Source of the DNA: Symbiodinium natans
Lineage: Eukaryota > Sar > Dinophyceae > Suessiales > Symbiodiniaceae
Length of the DNA stretch: 64,000 bases
NCBI GenBank assembly: GCA_905221605.1
Contig: CAJNDS010001491.1
Location: forward strand, 59,860-123,859
Direction of reading: 5' to 3'
The number at the start of each line of letters is the position of its first letter. Position 1 is the stretch's first letter. The translations under genes were made by a program, and so were the position numbers. The notes beneath the pieces are model-generated. The model searched no databases. It was not told the origin of the DNA and was given only the letters and a program-made list of their open reading frames with translations. Positions 42,112 to 53,779 of this stretch are shown here, piece by piece.

Positions 42112-43805
42112 CTGGCCGCGTTTAGGGTTTAGGGTTTAAGATTTCTTAAGAGTCTAAACCCCCAAGGCCTAGACCCTAAACCCTGAGGTTTTGGGTTTGG
42201 GGGTTTGGGGATTGGGAGGTTTGTTGTTTTAATTTGTTTGTTTGTTTGTTTGTTTGTTTGTTTGTTTGTTTGTTTGTTTGTGTGTGTGTGTGTGTATTTG
42301 TTTTTTTCTTTGGGGGGGGGGGGGGGGGGGGGAGGCTCTGGGGCGGTGTAGGGATTCTGGCGGATCTTTCGTTTCGGGTTTGGGGGTCAGCGTCCCCCGA
42401 ACCCAACAAAAACCAGCACTAAATCCTACATACCCAAATAAACCCTGAGGCCCTCCTAGACCCTAGACCCTAAACCCTAAACCCTAAACCCTAAATCATC
42501 CCTAGAGCCCTCACAACCCGATGGCGGTGGAGGCTGCTGCAATGACGTGCCCGGCGTGCTCCAATCTGCGGGCGCGGGGCAGCCTGCTGCTGGCGGTTTG
42601 AGAGGGTTTAGGGTTTAGGGTTTAGGGTTTAGGATTTAGGGTTTAGGGTGTTCCATGAAGGTAGAATTCGGGGCTCGAAGGCTATGGAGGTTAAGAGCAC
42701 CGGTGTTATCCCTTGTAACCCACATGTATGAGCCGCCTCAATGGCTCTTGCAGGGACTATTTGGTAAAATCGCTCATCCTGGTCAGGAGTGCTTAGAGAT
42801 TAAACCTTAAACCCTTGAACCCTTGAACTCTTGAACCCTTGAACCCTTGAACCCTTGAACCCCTGAACCCCTAAACCCTCAGCCCAAACCCCTAACCCCT
42901 AACCCCTAAACCCTAAACCCGAAACCCTAAACCCTACCCGGGGGTTGCGGGCTACGGTTGCTGCAGGGCTTGGGCTTCGTGGGTGGTTTTTGGGCCGATG
43001 AAGCCCTGCCTCCATCTGTGGCTGCACCGAGGTGGACGTATGCCTGCAATTCGTGCACATGTAGTGCTTAGGATTTTGAGGGTTTAGAGGGGTTTATGGG
43101 GGGGTTTTATAGGGTTTGTATAGGGCTTTGCGGGGTTCAGGAGGTCTTATAGCGTTTTGGAATTTATAGGGGTTTATAGGGCTTTATAGGGTTTATAGGC
43201 TTAGGGGTTAGGGGTTACAGGGATAGGGTTCAGGGTCTAAGGGTCCTATCTCGAGCTTCTCACATGGCCGGTGAAGAAACCCCTCAAGCCCAAGACCCTA
43301 GCTTGTGTGTGTGTGTGTGCTTGTTCGGGTTCTTGGGGGGTTTGGGGATTTATGTGGCTAAGCGACTGAAGATCACATGTCGCTATGACAGGTAACAATG
43401 AAACAATGAGGACCGAGAGCCGTGCCCTATCCCAACATGCCCCCCAACACCGAAACCCTCAGACTCCAGATCCCTGAACTCCTCGAAGCCCCCGAGCCCT
43501 CAAAACCCTAAACCCTAAACCCTAAACCCTAAACCCTAAACCCTAAACCCTAAACCCTAAATCGCAAACCCTCAGCCCTGTACCCAAATTCCTAAAGCCC
43601 TCAGGCCCATGGAGCCCTGTTCCCAAAACCCAGCAAACCCCAAAGTGTCGGAGCCCTGCCAGCTCCCAAGAACCCGCGCTGGACCCTGCAGAGCCCAAAC
43701 TTCTACACCCCTAAGCCCTACTCTAAAGGTCCTCTCCCTATAGCCCTACGTCCCGAAAGCCCGCCCCCTGGTCTACACCCTGAGCCCTACATCCTTTTGG
43801 GCTTT

Positions 43806-43933
43806 AGGATTTAGGGTTTAGGGCTAGGGTTTAGGGTTTAGGGTTTAGGGTTTAGGGTTTAGGGTTTAGGGTTTAGGGTTTAGGGTTTAGGGTTTAGGGT
43901 TTAGGGTTTAGGGTTTAGGGTTTAGGGTTTAGG
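43806..43933. repeat. Long (TTTAGGG)n tract
   Basis: About eighteen G-strand heptamers. A C-strand tract lies at 43500-43562. The stretch between them (43563-43800) shows no convincing exon. Confidence 0.9.
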
Positions 43934-44879
43934 CCCAAAGCCGAGAATGTTGAGTATTCCGCGTCTCCCCCCCCCCCCCCCCCCCCATCTCTCTCTGGGA
44001 GCGGCACAGCGGAGGCCCCGGGTGTGGCTGGGGCTGGCTACTGGTCATGATCTGGCAGGGGGTTTGGGGTTTTGGGGTTTGGGGTTTGGGGTTTGGGGTT
44101 TAGGGCTTGGGATTTGGGGTTTGGGGTTTGGGGTTTGGGGTTTGGGGCTATAGGGTTTAGGGTTTCGGATATTATTGGTTTGGGGGTTTATTGGGCAAAG
44201 GGTTTTTAAGGGTCTAATGTGTCTGGTCATTTTTCAATTCGGGTTTACAGAACTTTGGGTTCCTAAACCGGGGCGGCCTTAGTAGGGGTCATGATCTGGC
44301 AAAGAGTTCTTAGGAGTTTGCATGTGTAGCTTCTCCAGTTTCTGACGGCCATGGCCTCACAGAAGAAATATCCTCATTTTGCTTCTTCTTGCATCGGGCC
44401 TCGAGGGTCTTTTTTCAACAGCAAGCAGCACTAGGACGAGTATGATCCTCTTAAACCCAACAGGTGAAAATAACAAATGTCCCAAGGGCCTACCTAGAGC
44501 ATCAGGCGGGCAGTTTAGGGTTTAGGGTTTAGGGTTTAGGGTTTAGGGCTTAGGGTTTAGGGTTTAGGGCTCAGGAGGAGGCTTGCTTGGCTTCTTCCGC
44601 AGGAGCCTTGGGGATTGGGTGGGGTGGGGTGGGGCGGGGGTGCTTTGAACTTTTTGTGCTTTGCAGGCTCAGTCTTTAAGGCTTAAGGATTATCATGTTA
44701 GGGCACTCTAAACCCCAGACAGCCGTTCTGGATTCTAGATGTCCTAGAAGAAGATAGCTCAGGCTGGTGAACTTAAACTTCGAGACCTTAAGGCCTTCCG
44801 TATTACGGGTTCATCTAAACTCTGGGCATGTGCTGAGCCTCTCCTCAAAGTACGTTCTTTGAGAAGCTTCGAGTGGCGA

Positions 44880-45148
44880 CCATCATTCACAATCCCTCTT
44901 CCCCCCCTTGTTTTCCAGATAGTTCCTTAGCTTCGGAGTAGACCCTGGAAAAAAAGTATACACTTTTTCGGTATAAATAGCTTTAATAGGAACCCAGAAC
45001 CAAAAAAACGTATTAAAGTATAGTACTCCAAAACCCAGGCCCTCTTCAGGGCTTAGTGTGGTACAGGGCCGTAAGCTATGGTGACCTCCACTTGCTGTCC
45101 GCCGACCTCTCCCCGGCACGGCCCGGTTGCAGCCGATGGGGCATAGTC
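44880..45148 (-). CDS. Two-exon 3' gene end, unknown protein
   Basis: Upstream exon: acceptor GCTGCAG|GAC at 45148, reading RGEVGGQQVEVTIAYG, with a GC donor (TTACG|GCCCTG, about 45069) or a GT donor (45064). Downstream exon: acceptor TTTTCCAG|GGT at about 44947, reading STPKLRNYLENKGGKRDCE, then TGA. The GC-AG choice keeps the frame. The intron holds an A/T-rich sequence with AAAGTATACACTTTTT. Confidence 0.55.
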
Positions 45149-45572
45149 CTGCAGCGGTTTAGGGTTTAGGGTTTAGGGTTTAGGGTTTTGGGTTTAGGGT
45201 GCCTAAACCTCGAAAGCCCAAGCCAAAGCCCAAGCCCTACCCGTTCATGGCTTCTAGCCCATGGCCCAGGCCTGCGAGTTCTCGGAGTTGTACTGCCTGT
45301 CAGAAGAGAGCTGCGTCGCTGCACACCACAAGAATACTACCCAGTAAGGGTTTAGGGTTTAGGGTTAGGGTTTAGGGTTTAGGGTTTAGGGCTTAGGGCT
45401 TAGGGCTTAGGGTTTAGGGTTTAGGGTTTAGGGTTTAGGGTACAAACCGTAGAACCGCAAAGCCCCCAAAACCTAAACCCCTACACGCAAAAAGCCTACA
45501 CCCCCAGATCCTCAAGTCTAGACCAGACCCGCTAAAAACGCTCTTGAGGCAGAGAACTACACCCAGCTAACC

Positions 45573-45668
45573 GATGTTCCCCCTTCTACTAACAGTCCTT
45601 AATGGAGATTATAGTAGGTGGTTACTATAATCCCTATCAAGGACTGCTAGTATAAAGGGGAACATCCC
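45573..45668. mobile_element. Family D small TIR element
   Basis: CGATGTTCCCCCTTCTACTAAC ... GCTAGTATAAAGGGGAACATCCC, with an inverted AGTCCTTAATGGAGATTATAG arm. Confidence 0.75.
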
Positions 45669-46262
45669 AACCCAATACCCCCTAATGTCGAAAGACCCCG
45701 CTATGATTCGGATCCCTCTTTCCACTTCAAGCCCAAGCCTAAACAGAAACCCCTAAACCCTAAACCCTAAACCCTAAACCCTAAACCCTAAACCCTAAAC
45801 CCTAAACCCTAAACCCTAAACCCTAAACCCGGACCCCAAGCCTTCGCGAAAGGCCCTCAAGCTCGAAACATGACTCCAAAGCAACAACCTATCAAGCCCT
45901 ATCGACCCTAAACCCACAAAACCTGCCCCCCTGTCCCCCCAAAAACGAATCAATGTCTAGGGCTTCGGGGTTTAGAGGGGTTTTAGGATTGGGGTAGTTC
46001 TCTAAGTTAGGCCCCCCCCCCCCCCATTTTGGCTCCTTTATATAGCATGGCACCCTTATAAGAAGGACCCAAACTAACACCCTAGTTTAGAGACATCCTG
46101 GAAGCAGCAAGCAGCAAATTGCATCGTGCAGCACTTTTCTGAGCCGCCGGCTGCACCGGCATGTCCATGGCGGGGCCCGTCATTCCTGCAGGGTTTAGGG
46201 TTTAGGGCTTGGCCACCCCCCCCCCCGGGCCAAAGTCAGTGCCTAGAGGTTGAAGGTCCAGG

Positions 46263-46383
46263 CTTACTGTTGCTTAGCAGGGAATGAGGGAATTAAGGCC
46301 CCACGTATACCCTTAAAGGGATTATATAGGATAGGATATCTCATGATATCTCATCTCCCCATTCCCTGCCAACCAACAGTAAG
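46263..46383. mobile_element. Family H small TIR element
   Basis: Perfect 10-bp ends CTTACTGTTG and CAACAGTAAG, continuing as GCAGGGAATGAGG versus CATTCCCTGC. It lies beside an open minus-strand block (46384-46520). Confidence 0.7.
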
Positions 46384-46819
46384 TCAAAGGGCTTGGGTTT
46401 GAGGAATGAGGAGTTCCTGCCCCCCTCAAGAAGATAGGCCTCTGAGCCTTTTGGAATGTGGGCTTGGTTCTAAGGGTAGGAGCATGGTTCCGTAGTAAAA
46501 GGGAACCCCTTATACAATCCAAGGGCCCAGGCCCTTCATCTTATTCCCCTGTTCAACCCCTATATATACCTTCTATAGTCCCTATATACCTAAGCAGCCC
46601 CTGAACACCCCCAAATAACCGCAAGGTCCCTTGAAAGGGTCCCTACTTTAGTCCTTTGAGGTGTCCCAAGGGCCTACTCACTTGTACGTTCGCCGGGACT
46701 GAAGCCCTCAACCCTTATGAATGCAGACCCTACTACATCCAACGCCCTGAACCCCACATCCTAAACCACCCAAAAACCGAAACCCCAATCCGAAATCCCC
46801 TCCAGACCCCGAAGCTCAC

Positions 46820-46882
46820 CAACTAAAAGGCATCCTGTTCCAAAAGGCTGGCCTGTATGTTGCATGAGGTAGGGCTCGTAAC
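46820..46882 (-). CDS. Coding exon, unknown protein
   Basis: The acceptor is GCGTCAG|GTT and the donor is AGTTG|GTGAGC. It reads LRALPHATYRPAFWNRMPF. Confidence 0.5.
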
Positions 46883-47108
46883 CTGACGCCAAGCACAAGG
46901 AAGGCCCAACAAACCCTCTGAAGCAAACATTCCTAGGCTTGCTACCGATAAATCCAAAAGTGGGAAAGGATGAATGATGAATATGTTCATGGCCCAGCTG
47001 CGCCAATGCTCATCTAGGCTTGGGGAGGACTTCAGGGGGTGTAGAGTGGAACCCTAAACCCTAAACCCTAAACCCTCAACCCTAAACCCTCAACCCTAAA
47101 CCCTAAAC

Positions 47109-47171
47109 CCGGCGAAGCTGGTCTTCGGCCCAACGTAGGTGAGCTGGCGAATCAGCCTCTGAACCACCTTC
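47109..47171 (-). CDS. Coding exon, unknown protein
   Basis: The acceptor is GGATTAG|GAA and the donor is GCCGG|GTTTAGGG in a telomeric tract. It reads KVVQRLIRQLTYVGPKTSFA. Confidence 0.55.
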
Positions 47172-48410
47172 CTAATCCCCTCCTCCCAAACACCTACGCC
47201 CCGGTTTGGGGTTAGGGTTCTGTGAGCCCAGACTGGGGACATTTGGTGGTATGGGCTTCTCAGTGGCCTCAGCCGGGAAGTTTTCCGTACCATCTAGGAG
47301 CTTAGAAGCCTATAAGCCCTGTAAGACCTTTACGCCCCGAAACTCGTCAACGACCCCTTGAAGTTCTGAGTAGGGAAGTACTACGAACCGGTAGCACCCG
47401 CGGGGGCGATCTCTCTTCATGGCGAGACAAATGCCCAAAACCCTGTACCTTGCACCTGGGAGACCTCCTAATTTGGGGGTTTCCGAAATTCGGGGTACCT
47501 TCTTGGGGTCCTTATTGCAAGGAGTCCTACTATGTGGGGGTTTATGTTAGGACCCCTAATTTTCGTAAACCCCCATTTCGGGGTTAGGGGGGCTTTAGGG
47601 TTGGGGCCTAAGCCCCCACACAAGCTGGCCCACACAGCATGCCACTTCTACTCCTTAGCTGGCAAGCAGAACTCCGCGCAAGCGATTTTCTGAAGAGTGG
47701 CTGGCACTTCAGGGAACCTCTGTCGCCCGAACGTAGGAGACCCTAAATCCACAACCCCAAACCTCCAGAAAACACAAGGCTTAGTGGTGATTCCTAAACC
47801 CCAAACCCTAAGCCCTAAACCCTAAACCGACGGTAGTAAGTGCGGCATGTCCTTCTTGGGTTAAAACTTCGAAGGACTTCGCAGTTCAGAAAGCTGTCTT
47901 GGGAGCACAGAGAGTCTAAGGGTAGTTCCATGGCCACGTTGACCCTGCAAGTAAGGTTTGGGGTTTATGGCTTAGGGTTTATCTAAGGGTAGTTTCATGC
48001 ACCCTTTATTACAGTCCCTTACCTCCCCCCTTTCTACAGGGTATACAAGGGGTATATTCGGGGTCGTCTTCTAAGGGCCCATACGAAGGGACCATGTAAG
48101 TGTCTTAAGAAAGAAACTCACGGGCTTCGGGGCTAAGATGCTAAGGTCTTCATGTGGCCTAGGAGTTTAGGGCTGAATATGGGGGCCTTAGTAAGTAATG
48201 TAGGGCGTTGTTTGGGGTGTTTGTAGTATCACTATTCAGGGACCACAGGGAAATACTACTAGTTATTTGTTCCGGCCATATATTCGGGGGATTAGGCTCG
48301 AGGGTTCTCAAGACAGCTTCGCTGTGCGGAACTGAAACGCAAAACCCGTCTCATCAACTTACAGCTTGAACTTCTTCATGACCTCAGCTCCCGTCCGGGA
48401 CGCGGCCGGT

Positions 48411-48575
48411 TTAGGGTTAAAGGGTTAAAGGGTTAAAGGGTTAAAGGGTTAAAGGGTTAAAGGGTTAAAGGGTTAAAGGGTTAAAGGGTTAAAGGGTTAA
48501 AGGGTTAAAGGGTTAAAGGGTTAAAGGGTTAAAGGGTTAAAGGGTTAAAGGGTTAAAGGGTTAAAGGGTTAAAGG
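48411..48575. repeat. Homogeneous (TTAAAGGG)n array
   Basis: About twenty perfect copies of an 8-bp unit that differs from TTTAGGG, followed by TTTCAAGG copies and a return to TTTAGGG. Confidence 0.95.
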
Positions 48576-48931
48576 GTTTCAAGGTTTCAAGGTTTCAAGG
48601 TTTCAAGGTTTAAAGTTTAGGGTTTTGGGCTTAGGGTTCAGGGATTTCACAAGAGCGGTAAGAAGGGTTTCACACAGTCAGCTCACGATACTTTGAGGGC
48701 GGTTGGGATATGAAGGCTCTAGTTTGCATGCAAGCTGTATGCGCCAAGCAAGGATGCTGCTGTGTCCATACCAACTCAAGTATCATCATTTCTACGCTGC
48801 ACACGTCGGATTTCTTGCGACAGATGCAGCTACAGCACCCCAACAGTACGATGCATGGTAGCTACCACAGAAACATCTGAATCCGAAACCCTAAACCCCG
48901 AATCCGAAACCCTAAACCCTAAACCCTAAAC

Positions 48932-49036
48932 CCCAAGCATTGCCCACAGCAGGACTGCCCCTTGGCGCCAGACCGCGCTGGTGATTTCCATTTGCTTCCG
49001 CCGCACCTCCAAGGACTGGTGCACAGACACTGCTGC
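48932..49036 (-). CDS. Coding exon of 35 codons, unknown protein
   Basis: The acceptor is TAAACAG|GCA and the donor is CTTGGG|GTTTAGGG. It reads HQSLEVRRKQMEITSAVWR and onward. It is helical and phase 0 at both ends. C tract on the left, G tract on the right. Confidence 0.65.
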
Positions 49037-49542
49037 CTGTTTAGTTTAGCTGTTTAGGGTTTAGGGTTTAGGGTTTAGGGTTTAGGGTTTAGGGTTTAGG
49101 GCTTAGGGTCTCACTCAGATTACTTGCAGATTGAATACAGGGTTTGCATAGGGTTTCGGGTATGGCTGCAAGAGCATGCTCACGCTCCGCCGAATATGAT
49201 TGACAATACGGCCCTCTCCGCCCCAAACAGGGAAGCCTAAAGTGTCCCAAAGGCCTTGCTAGGCGGAACAGTGGTACCTAGAGGCACTGAATTATTCAAA
49301 AAAAACCCAACAAACAAACATTATGTTCATGCCCGTGTGTACCAAAAAAGATCCTGCTAGGGCTTCTGCTTTATTCTTGGGGACGCTGTTCAAGCAAAAG
49401 CCCTAAACCCTACACCTTACTTCCTAAACCCTAAACCCTAAACCCTAAACCCTAAACCCTAAACCCTAAACCCTAAACCCTAAACCCTAAACCCTGAACC
49501 CTAAACCCTAAACCCTAAACCCTGAACCCGAAACTCCTAAAC

Positions 49543-49631
49543 CCTGGTAAAGGCACCCGCAGCCGCCTCGGCATCTTCCTTGGTGAATCTGCCCACGGCC
49601 TCCTTCATCTGGGCAATGCCAGAGGCCTTGT
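49543..49631 (-). CDS. Coding exon, unknown protein
   Basis: The acceptor is ACCGCAG|ACA and the donor is ACCAGG|GTTTAGG. It reads KASGIAQMKEAVGRFTKEDA and is a strong amphipathic helix. Enclosed by long C (49420-49540) and G (49638-49800) tracts. Confidence 0.65.
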
Positions 49632-50084
49632 CTGCGGTTTAGGGTTTAGGGTTTAGGGTTTAGGGTTTAGGGTTTAGGGTTTAGGGTTTAGGGTTTAGGG
49701 TTTAGGGTTTAGGGTTTAGGCTTTAGGGTGTAGGGTTTAGAGTTGAGGGTTTAGGGTTTGGAGGTTTAGGGTTTAGGGCTCAGAGTTTAGGGTTTGGAGT
49801 TTAGGGCTTAAGGGTTTTGGGACTTCCCTTCTTCCCAGGGGCCTAACAACTCTAACCCTTAGGACGCACTAGTGAAGTGTCTGTATCCCTAAACCCTAAA
49901 CCCTCAAGTGTGTAGGACCTTTAATCCTAAACCCCGAACCCTACGACCTGAACTCGAAAGGTTAAAACCCCAACACCAAACCCTCAACCGTAAAACCTCT
50001 ACAAGCCAGATAAACCCTAAACTCTGACTTGAATCCCAAACCCTGAACCCGAAACCCTAAACCCTAAACCCTAAAACCCTAAAC

Positions 50085-50168
50085 TCTTGAGTCCCGGGCA
50101 TCATCCTTAAAGCCATACTTCGGCCTGGGGTCCGGGGCTTCCGAGCCAGCATCCAAGGCTTGGAAATG
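50085..50168 (-). CDS. Coding exon of 28 codons, unknown protein
   Basis: The acceptor is CAACAAG|CAT and the donor is TCAAGA|GTTTAGGG. It reads FQALDAGSEAPDPRPKYGFK and is phase 0 at both ends. Its 5' boundary overlaps the 17-bp direct repeat that flanks the neighbouring telomeric tract. Confidence 0.65.
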
Positions 50169-50291
50169 CTTGTTGGTTTAGGGTTTAGGGTTTAGGGTTT
50201 AGGGTTTAGGGTTTAGGGTGTAAGGTTTAGGGTTTAGGGTTTAGGGTTTGGGTTTTAGGGTTTAGGGTTTAGGACTTGGAAATGCTTGTTG
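50159..50291. repeat. Telomeric tract flanked by a perfect 17-bp direct repeat
   Basis: CTTGGAAATGCTTGTTG occurs at 50159-50175 and 50275-50291. Between them is a (TTTAGGG)n tract (50176-50274). The arrangement looks like insertion at a staggered break with duplication of the target. Confidence 0.85.
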
Positions 50292-50600
50292 TTTCTTTTA
50301 TTTTTGGGCGGAGGTTTAGGGATGCCAAGACAAGTCGGGCCGTTTCTAAGGAAAAGGATGCACGAATTCTCAAAACATAGGCAACGGACTAAATGCATTT
50401 TTGTGTATATTCTGGTGTGTTTATATGTATACATCATACTATACTGTATGCCCATTGTTTTGTTCTGTTTAGACAAAGAACTTGAATACCCCCGGCGCTG
50501 CAGGGTAGCCTGTTCAACATACTCACTAAGGGCTCCCCTTTTGGCCGCATCAACCCTTACTAAACCCTAAACCCTGAACCCTGAACCCTAAACCCTAAAC

Positions 50601-50675
50601 CCTAAGAAGGCAAAGGGCACCGCCGGAGTTCCCACAAAGTTGTAGCCAGAGACTCCCAACCACTTGGCGTCCCAG
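50601..50675 (-). CDS. Coding exon, unknown protein
   Basis: The acceptor is GAGAAG|C and the donor is CTTAGG|GTTTAGGG. It reads WDAKWLGVSGYNFVGTPAVP and is aromatic rich. C tract on the left, variant G tract (GGGGTTCA, 50716-50775) on the right. Confidence 0.65.
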
Positions 50676-51549
50676 CTTCTCTAGCAGAGCGCAGCCTAAG
50701 AAATAGCCCTCAATTCGGGTTCAGGGGTTCAGGGGTTCAGGGGTTCAGGGGTTCAGGGGTTCAGGGGTTCAGGGTTCAGGGTTTAGGGTCTAGGGTTTAG
50801 GGTTAGGGTTTAGGGGCTGCAGGGTTCAGGGTTCTAGGGTTTAGGGTCATGATTCTGCTGGGGCGTTGGCAGGATCCTGTTCAACGCCCGGTCTTGGCAC
50901 AAAGCCTGATGGCGACAGCTCATTGGCTTGGGGTGGATCAGGGTTTAGGGTTTCGGGTTTAGGGTTTAGGGTGTAGGAGTATTGTGTTTCTGAACCCCAA
51001 ACTTTTGATGATGCCTGACGTTGCATAACACAGCTGAAACCCCTCTTCTCTTGACAGTATGTGGGCCCTATATAGCCCTGAGGGGTCCGCTTGTAGTGCC
51101 ATGAGGAAATTAGCTCGCTGGCACTTCGTACCATCTGAAAAGTGCCCTGAAAAAGATCTTGTAATGAACTTCTTGGTGGAATTGGTAAGTAGGCACGGTT
51201 TAGGGTTCAGGATTCAGGGTTTAGGGTTTAGGGTTTAGGGTAACCCTAAGCCCTGTTTACCTGAAGGAGGTGCGTAGGGTTCTGGGGTTTGGGGTTTAGG
51301 GTTCGGGGGGGTTCAGGGCTCTGCAACGCAAAGGCTGCGGAGACCCCAACCTGTGATCATCCGAGTACCCCCGGCCACTTTTCCATACTCCACACTCTCA
51401 ATTCCACACCCTGAACCCTAAACCCTAAACCCTAAGCCCTAACCCGAAACCCTAAACCCTAAACCCTAAACCCTAAACCCATTCTAGGACCCCAAGGCTT
51501 TCCTACACCCCAGATGCCCAACTCCACACCCCAAAAACCCTGAACCCGA

Positions 51550-51895
51550 AGCCCCCTGAACCCTAAACCCTAAACCCTAAACCCTAAACCCTAAACCCTA
51601 AACCCTAAACCCTAACCCTAAACCCTAAACCCTCAACCCTAAAGCCTACACCCTAAACCCCAAAACAAAACTCAACCCTAAACCCTAAAACCCTAAAATC
51701 CTAAAACCCTAAAAAAACCCTAAAACTCAAAAACCCTAAAACTCAAAAACCCTAAAACCCTAAACTCTAAAACCCTAAAACCCCAAAACCCTAAAACCCT
51801 AAACCCTAAACCCTAAACCTTAATCCCTAAACCCCAAACCCTAAACCCCAAACCAACAAAACTAAACCCTAAACCCTAAACCCCAAACCCAAACC
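51550..51895. repeat. Long degenerate CCCTAAA region
   Basis: About 350 bp of CCCTAAA, CCCTAAAA and CCCCAAA variants, the longest nearly continuous telomere-derived stretch in the window. Confidence 0.85.
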
Positions 51896-51918
51896 TCCAG
51901 AACTCAGAAGCCCTGAAC

Positions 51919-51978
51919 CTCCCGGCACACAGGTGGCCTCGATCCCCTGCATCTTCTGCTCCAAGGACATCTTGGACC
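51919..51978 (-). CDS. Coding exon, unknown protein
   Basis: The acceptor is CACCCAG|GG and the donor is GGGAG|GTTCAGG. It reads SKMSLEQKMQGIEATCVPG. C-strand region on the left, G-strand tract on the right (51988-52080). Confidence 0.6.
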
Positions 51979-52279
51979 CTGGGTGCGGTTTAGGGTTTAG
52001 GGTTTAGGGTTTAGGGTTTAGGGTCTAGGGTCTAGGGTTTAGGGTTTAGGGTTTAGGGTTTAGAGTTTAGGGTTTAGGGGTTGGTGTGCAGGGTTTTTGG
52101 CGGGTCTAAAGTTTTGCCGTCATTATGTGTCTATCTAATTTTAGGGCGGGGTGAGCTTCAAGGTTCCTCGCAGCTTGACGCTTAGAAAGTGATCAGAGAA
52201 CTATCTTGGCTCGCCTACTTGGCAGCTCCGTGCTTGGGATTTCGGATTTATGAAGTAGGGTCGTGCATTCCAAGAAAGT

Positions 52280-52283
<4 letters not shown>

Positions 52284-52323
<40 letters not shown>
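52284..52323. repeat. (AG)n microsatellite
   Basis: About nineteen AG dinucleotides, followed by short GAGT and GTGT runs to about 52384. Confidence 0.95.
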
Positions 52324-52327
<4 letters not shown>

Positions 52328-52591
52328 CAAAAGTCAGTGAGTGAGTGAGTGAGTGTGTGTGTCTGTGTGTCTGTGTGTGTGCCTGTGATAATTATTTTCG
52401 GGAGGGCAGAGCGAGGGTGGGGTGGATGGGTGGGGGGCGCGGTCGAGGACTTAACCCCTTTCCGAGGTTGTTTGGGAGCCAGATCGTGCGCTAGACCTCT
52501 ACACTCTGATCTCTGTGATGACTCTAGGGATAGACCTAAACCCTAAACTCTAAACCCTAAACCCTGAACCCTAACCCCCTAAACCCTAAAC

Positions 52592-52643
52592 CCTGAACAG
52601 CGCCTCTGGCTTCCCAGCTTGCGTTCACCTCCTCACAGGCAAC
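52592..52643 (-). CDS. Micro-exon of 17 codons, unknown protein
   Basis: The acceptor is TGGCCAG|GTT and the donor is TTCAGG|GTTTAG. It reads VACEEVNASWEARGAVQ. Confidence 0.55.
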
Positions 52644-53129
52644 CTGGCCACAAGGGAGGTACGCCGGCCCCGAAGTGCTGAGCCCCTAAGCCCTATAAGC
52701 CCTAAGAGAGCATCCTAAACCCAAAGCCCTAAACCTGAAACCCTGAACCCTAAACTTGAAGGATGCAAGTACATGTGTGCTTATTCTTTCATGTCTTTGG
52801 GGGGTGGGGAGGATTTGTGAGACAGCCCTTGTTCCCAACTGAGCACGAACCCGCCGCTGAGGGCGGCCGATTCAACTAGAGCCGCCCTGCTAACCTCGAA
52901 ATTTCGAAGTGCGCAGACCCCAAGCCCTGAACCCTAAACCCACCCTAAACCCCAAACCCCAAGCCCTACACCCAAAACCCAAGTCCTGAAGCAGAGACAG
53001 CCCTGGAGACAGCTTCAGTCTGGGGTCTTTCCGGTCGCTTGCCTCGCCTGAAAGCCCGGCTCCTCGGAACAGATTTCGGGGGTCATTGGGTTTAGGGTTG
53101 TGAGGAGCGCGTCTCGGAAGTATTGACCC

Positions 53130-53640
53130 CCCAGCAGAATGAAAAAAAATACAAGAAAAATACAAGAATGAATTCAAGAGAAAATACAAGTAGCGATTCA
53201 GGAACAACGGTGAAATACAAAAAAAATGCAAGACAAATACAAAAAAAATGCAAGAAAAATACAAGAAAAAAAAAAAAGAAAAATACCAGAAAAATGCAAG
53301 AACAATACGAGACAAATGCAAGCAAAGGAAAAGGGGGGGGGGGGCGGGGGCGGGGGGCCGGGGGGTCGGGGGGGGGGCTTGTGTTTTTGTCGTATTTTTT
53401 CCGTATTTTTCGCGTATTATTTCCGTATTTTTTCCGTATTTTTTTCCGTATTTTTTCCGTATTTTTTTCGTATTTTTTCGTATTTTTTCCGTATTTTTTT
53501 CGTATTTTTTTCGTATTTTTCGCGTGTTTTTCGCATATTTCAAAATACAAGAAAAACACGAAAAAAACACTGAAAAAATACGCGAAAAATACGGAAAAAA
53601 TACGACAAAAATACAAGACCCCCCCCCCCCACGCCTCCAC
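53130..53640. repeat. Opposed AAAAATACAAG / CGTATTTTTTC arrays
   Basis: Plus-strand AAAAATACAAG-type units to about 53330, a G-rich spacer, then CGTATTTTTTC units (the inverse orientation) to about 53530, then AAAATACGG/AAAATACAAG units again to about 53620. Long open frames on both strands (Lys/Asn/Thr or Phe/Ile/Tyr rich) are products of the repeat, not genes. It ends in C runs with ACGCCTCC. Confidence 0.9.
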
Positions 53641-53779
53641 GCCTCCCCTTCCGGGCCTACCCCCCCCGGGCCCCCCCCCCCCCCCCCCCCGCCCCCCCCC
53701 CCCGTGGGTGGCTTAAATAGGGTCTATTTGGAAGCTGGGACTCGGGTTTTCTTATAGCCATACACGTTTCCACGAGGGT

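Noticed and set aside
53092-53757. Long Lys/Asn-rich and Phe/Ile-rich ORFs up to 226 codons on both strands
   Set aside because: They follow the period of the AAAAATAC repeat and exist in several frames at once, so they are repeat artefacts.
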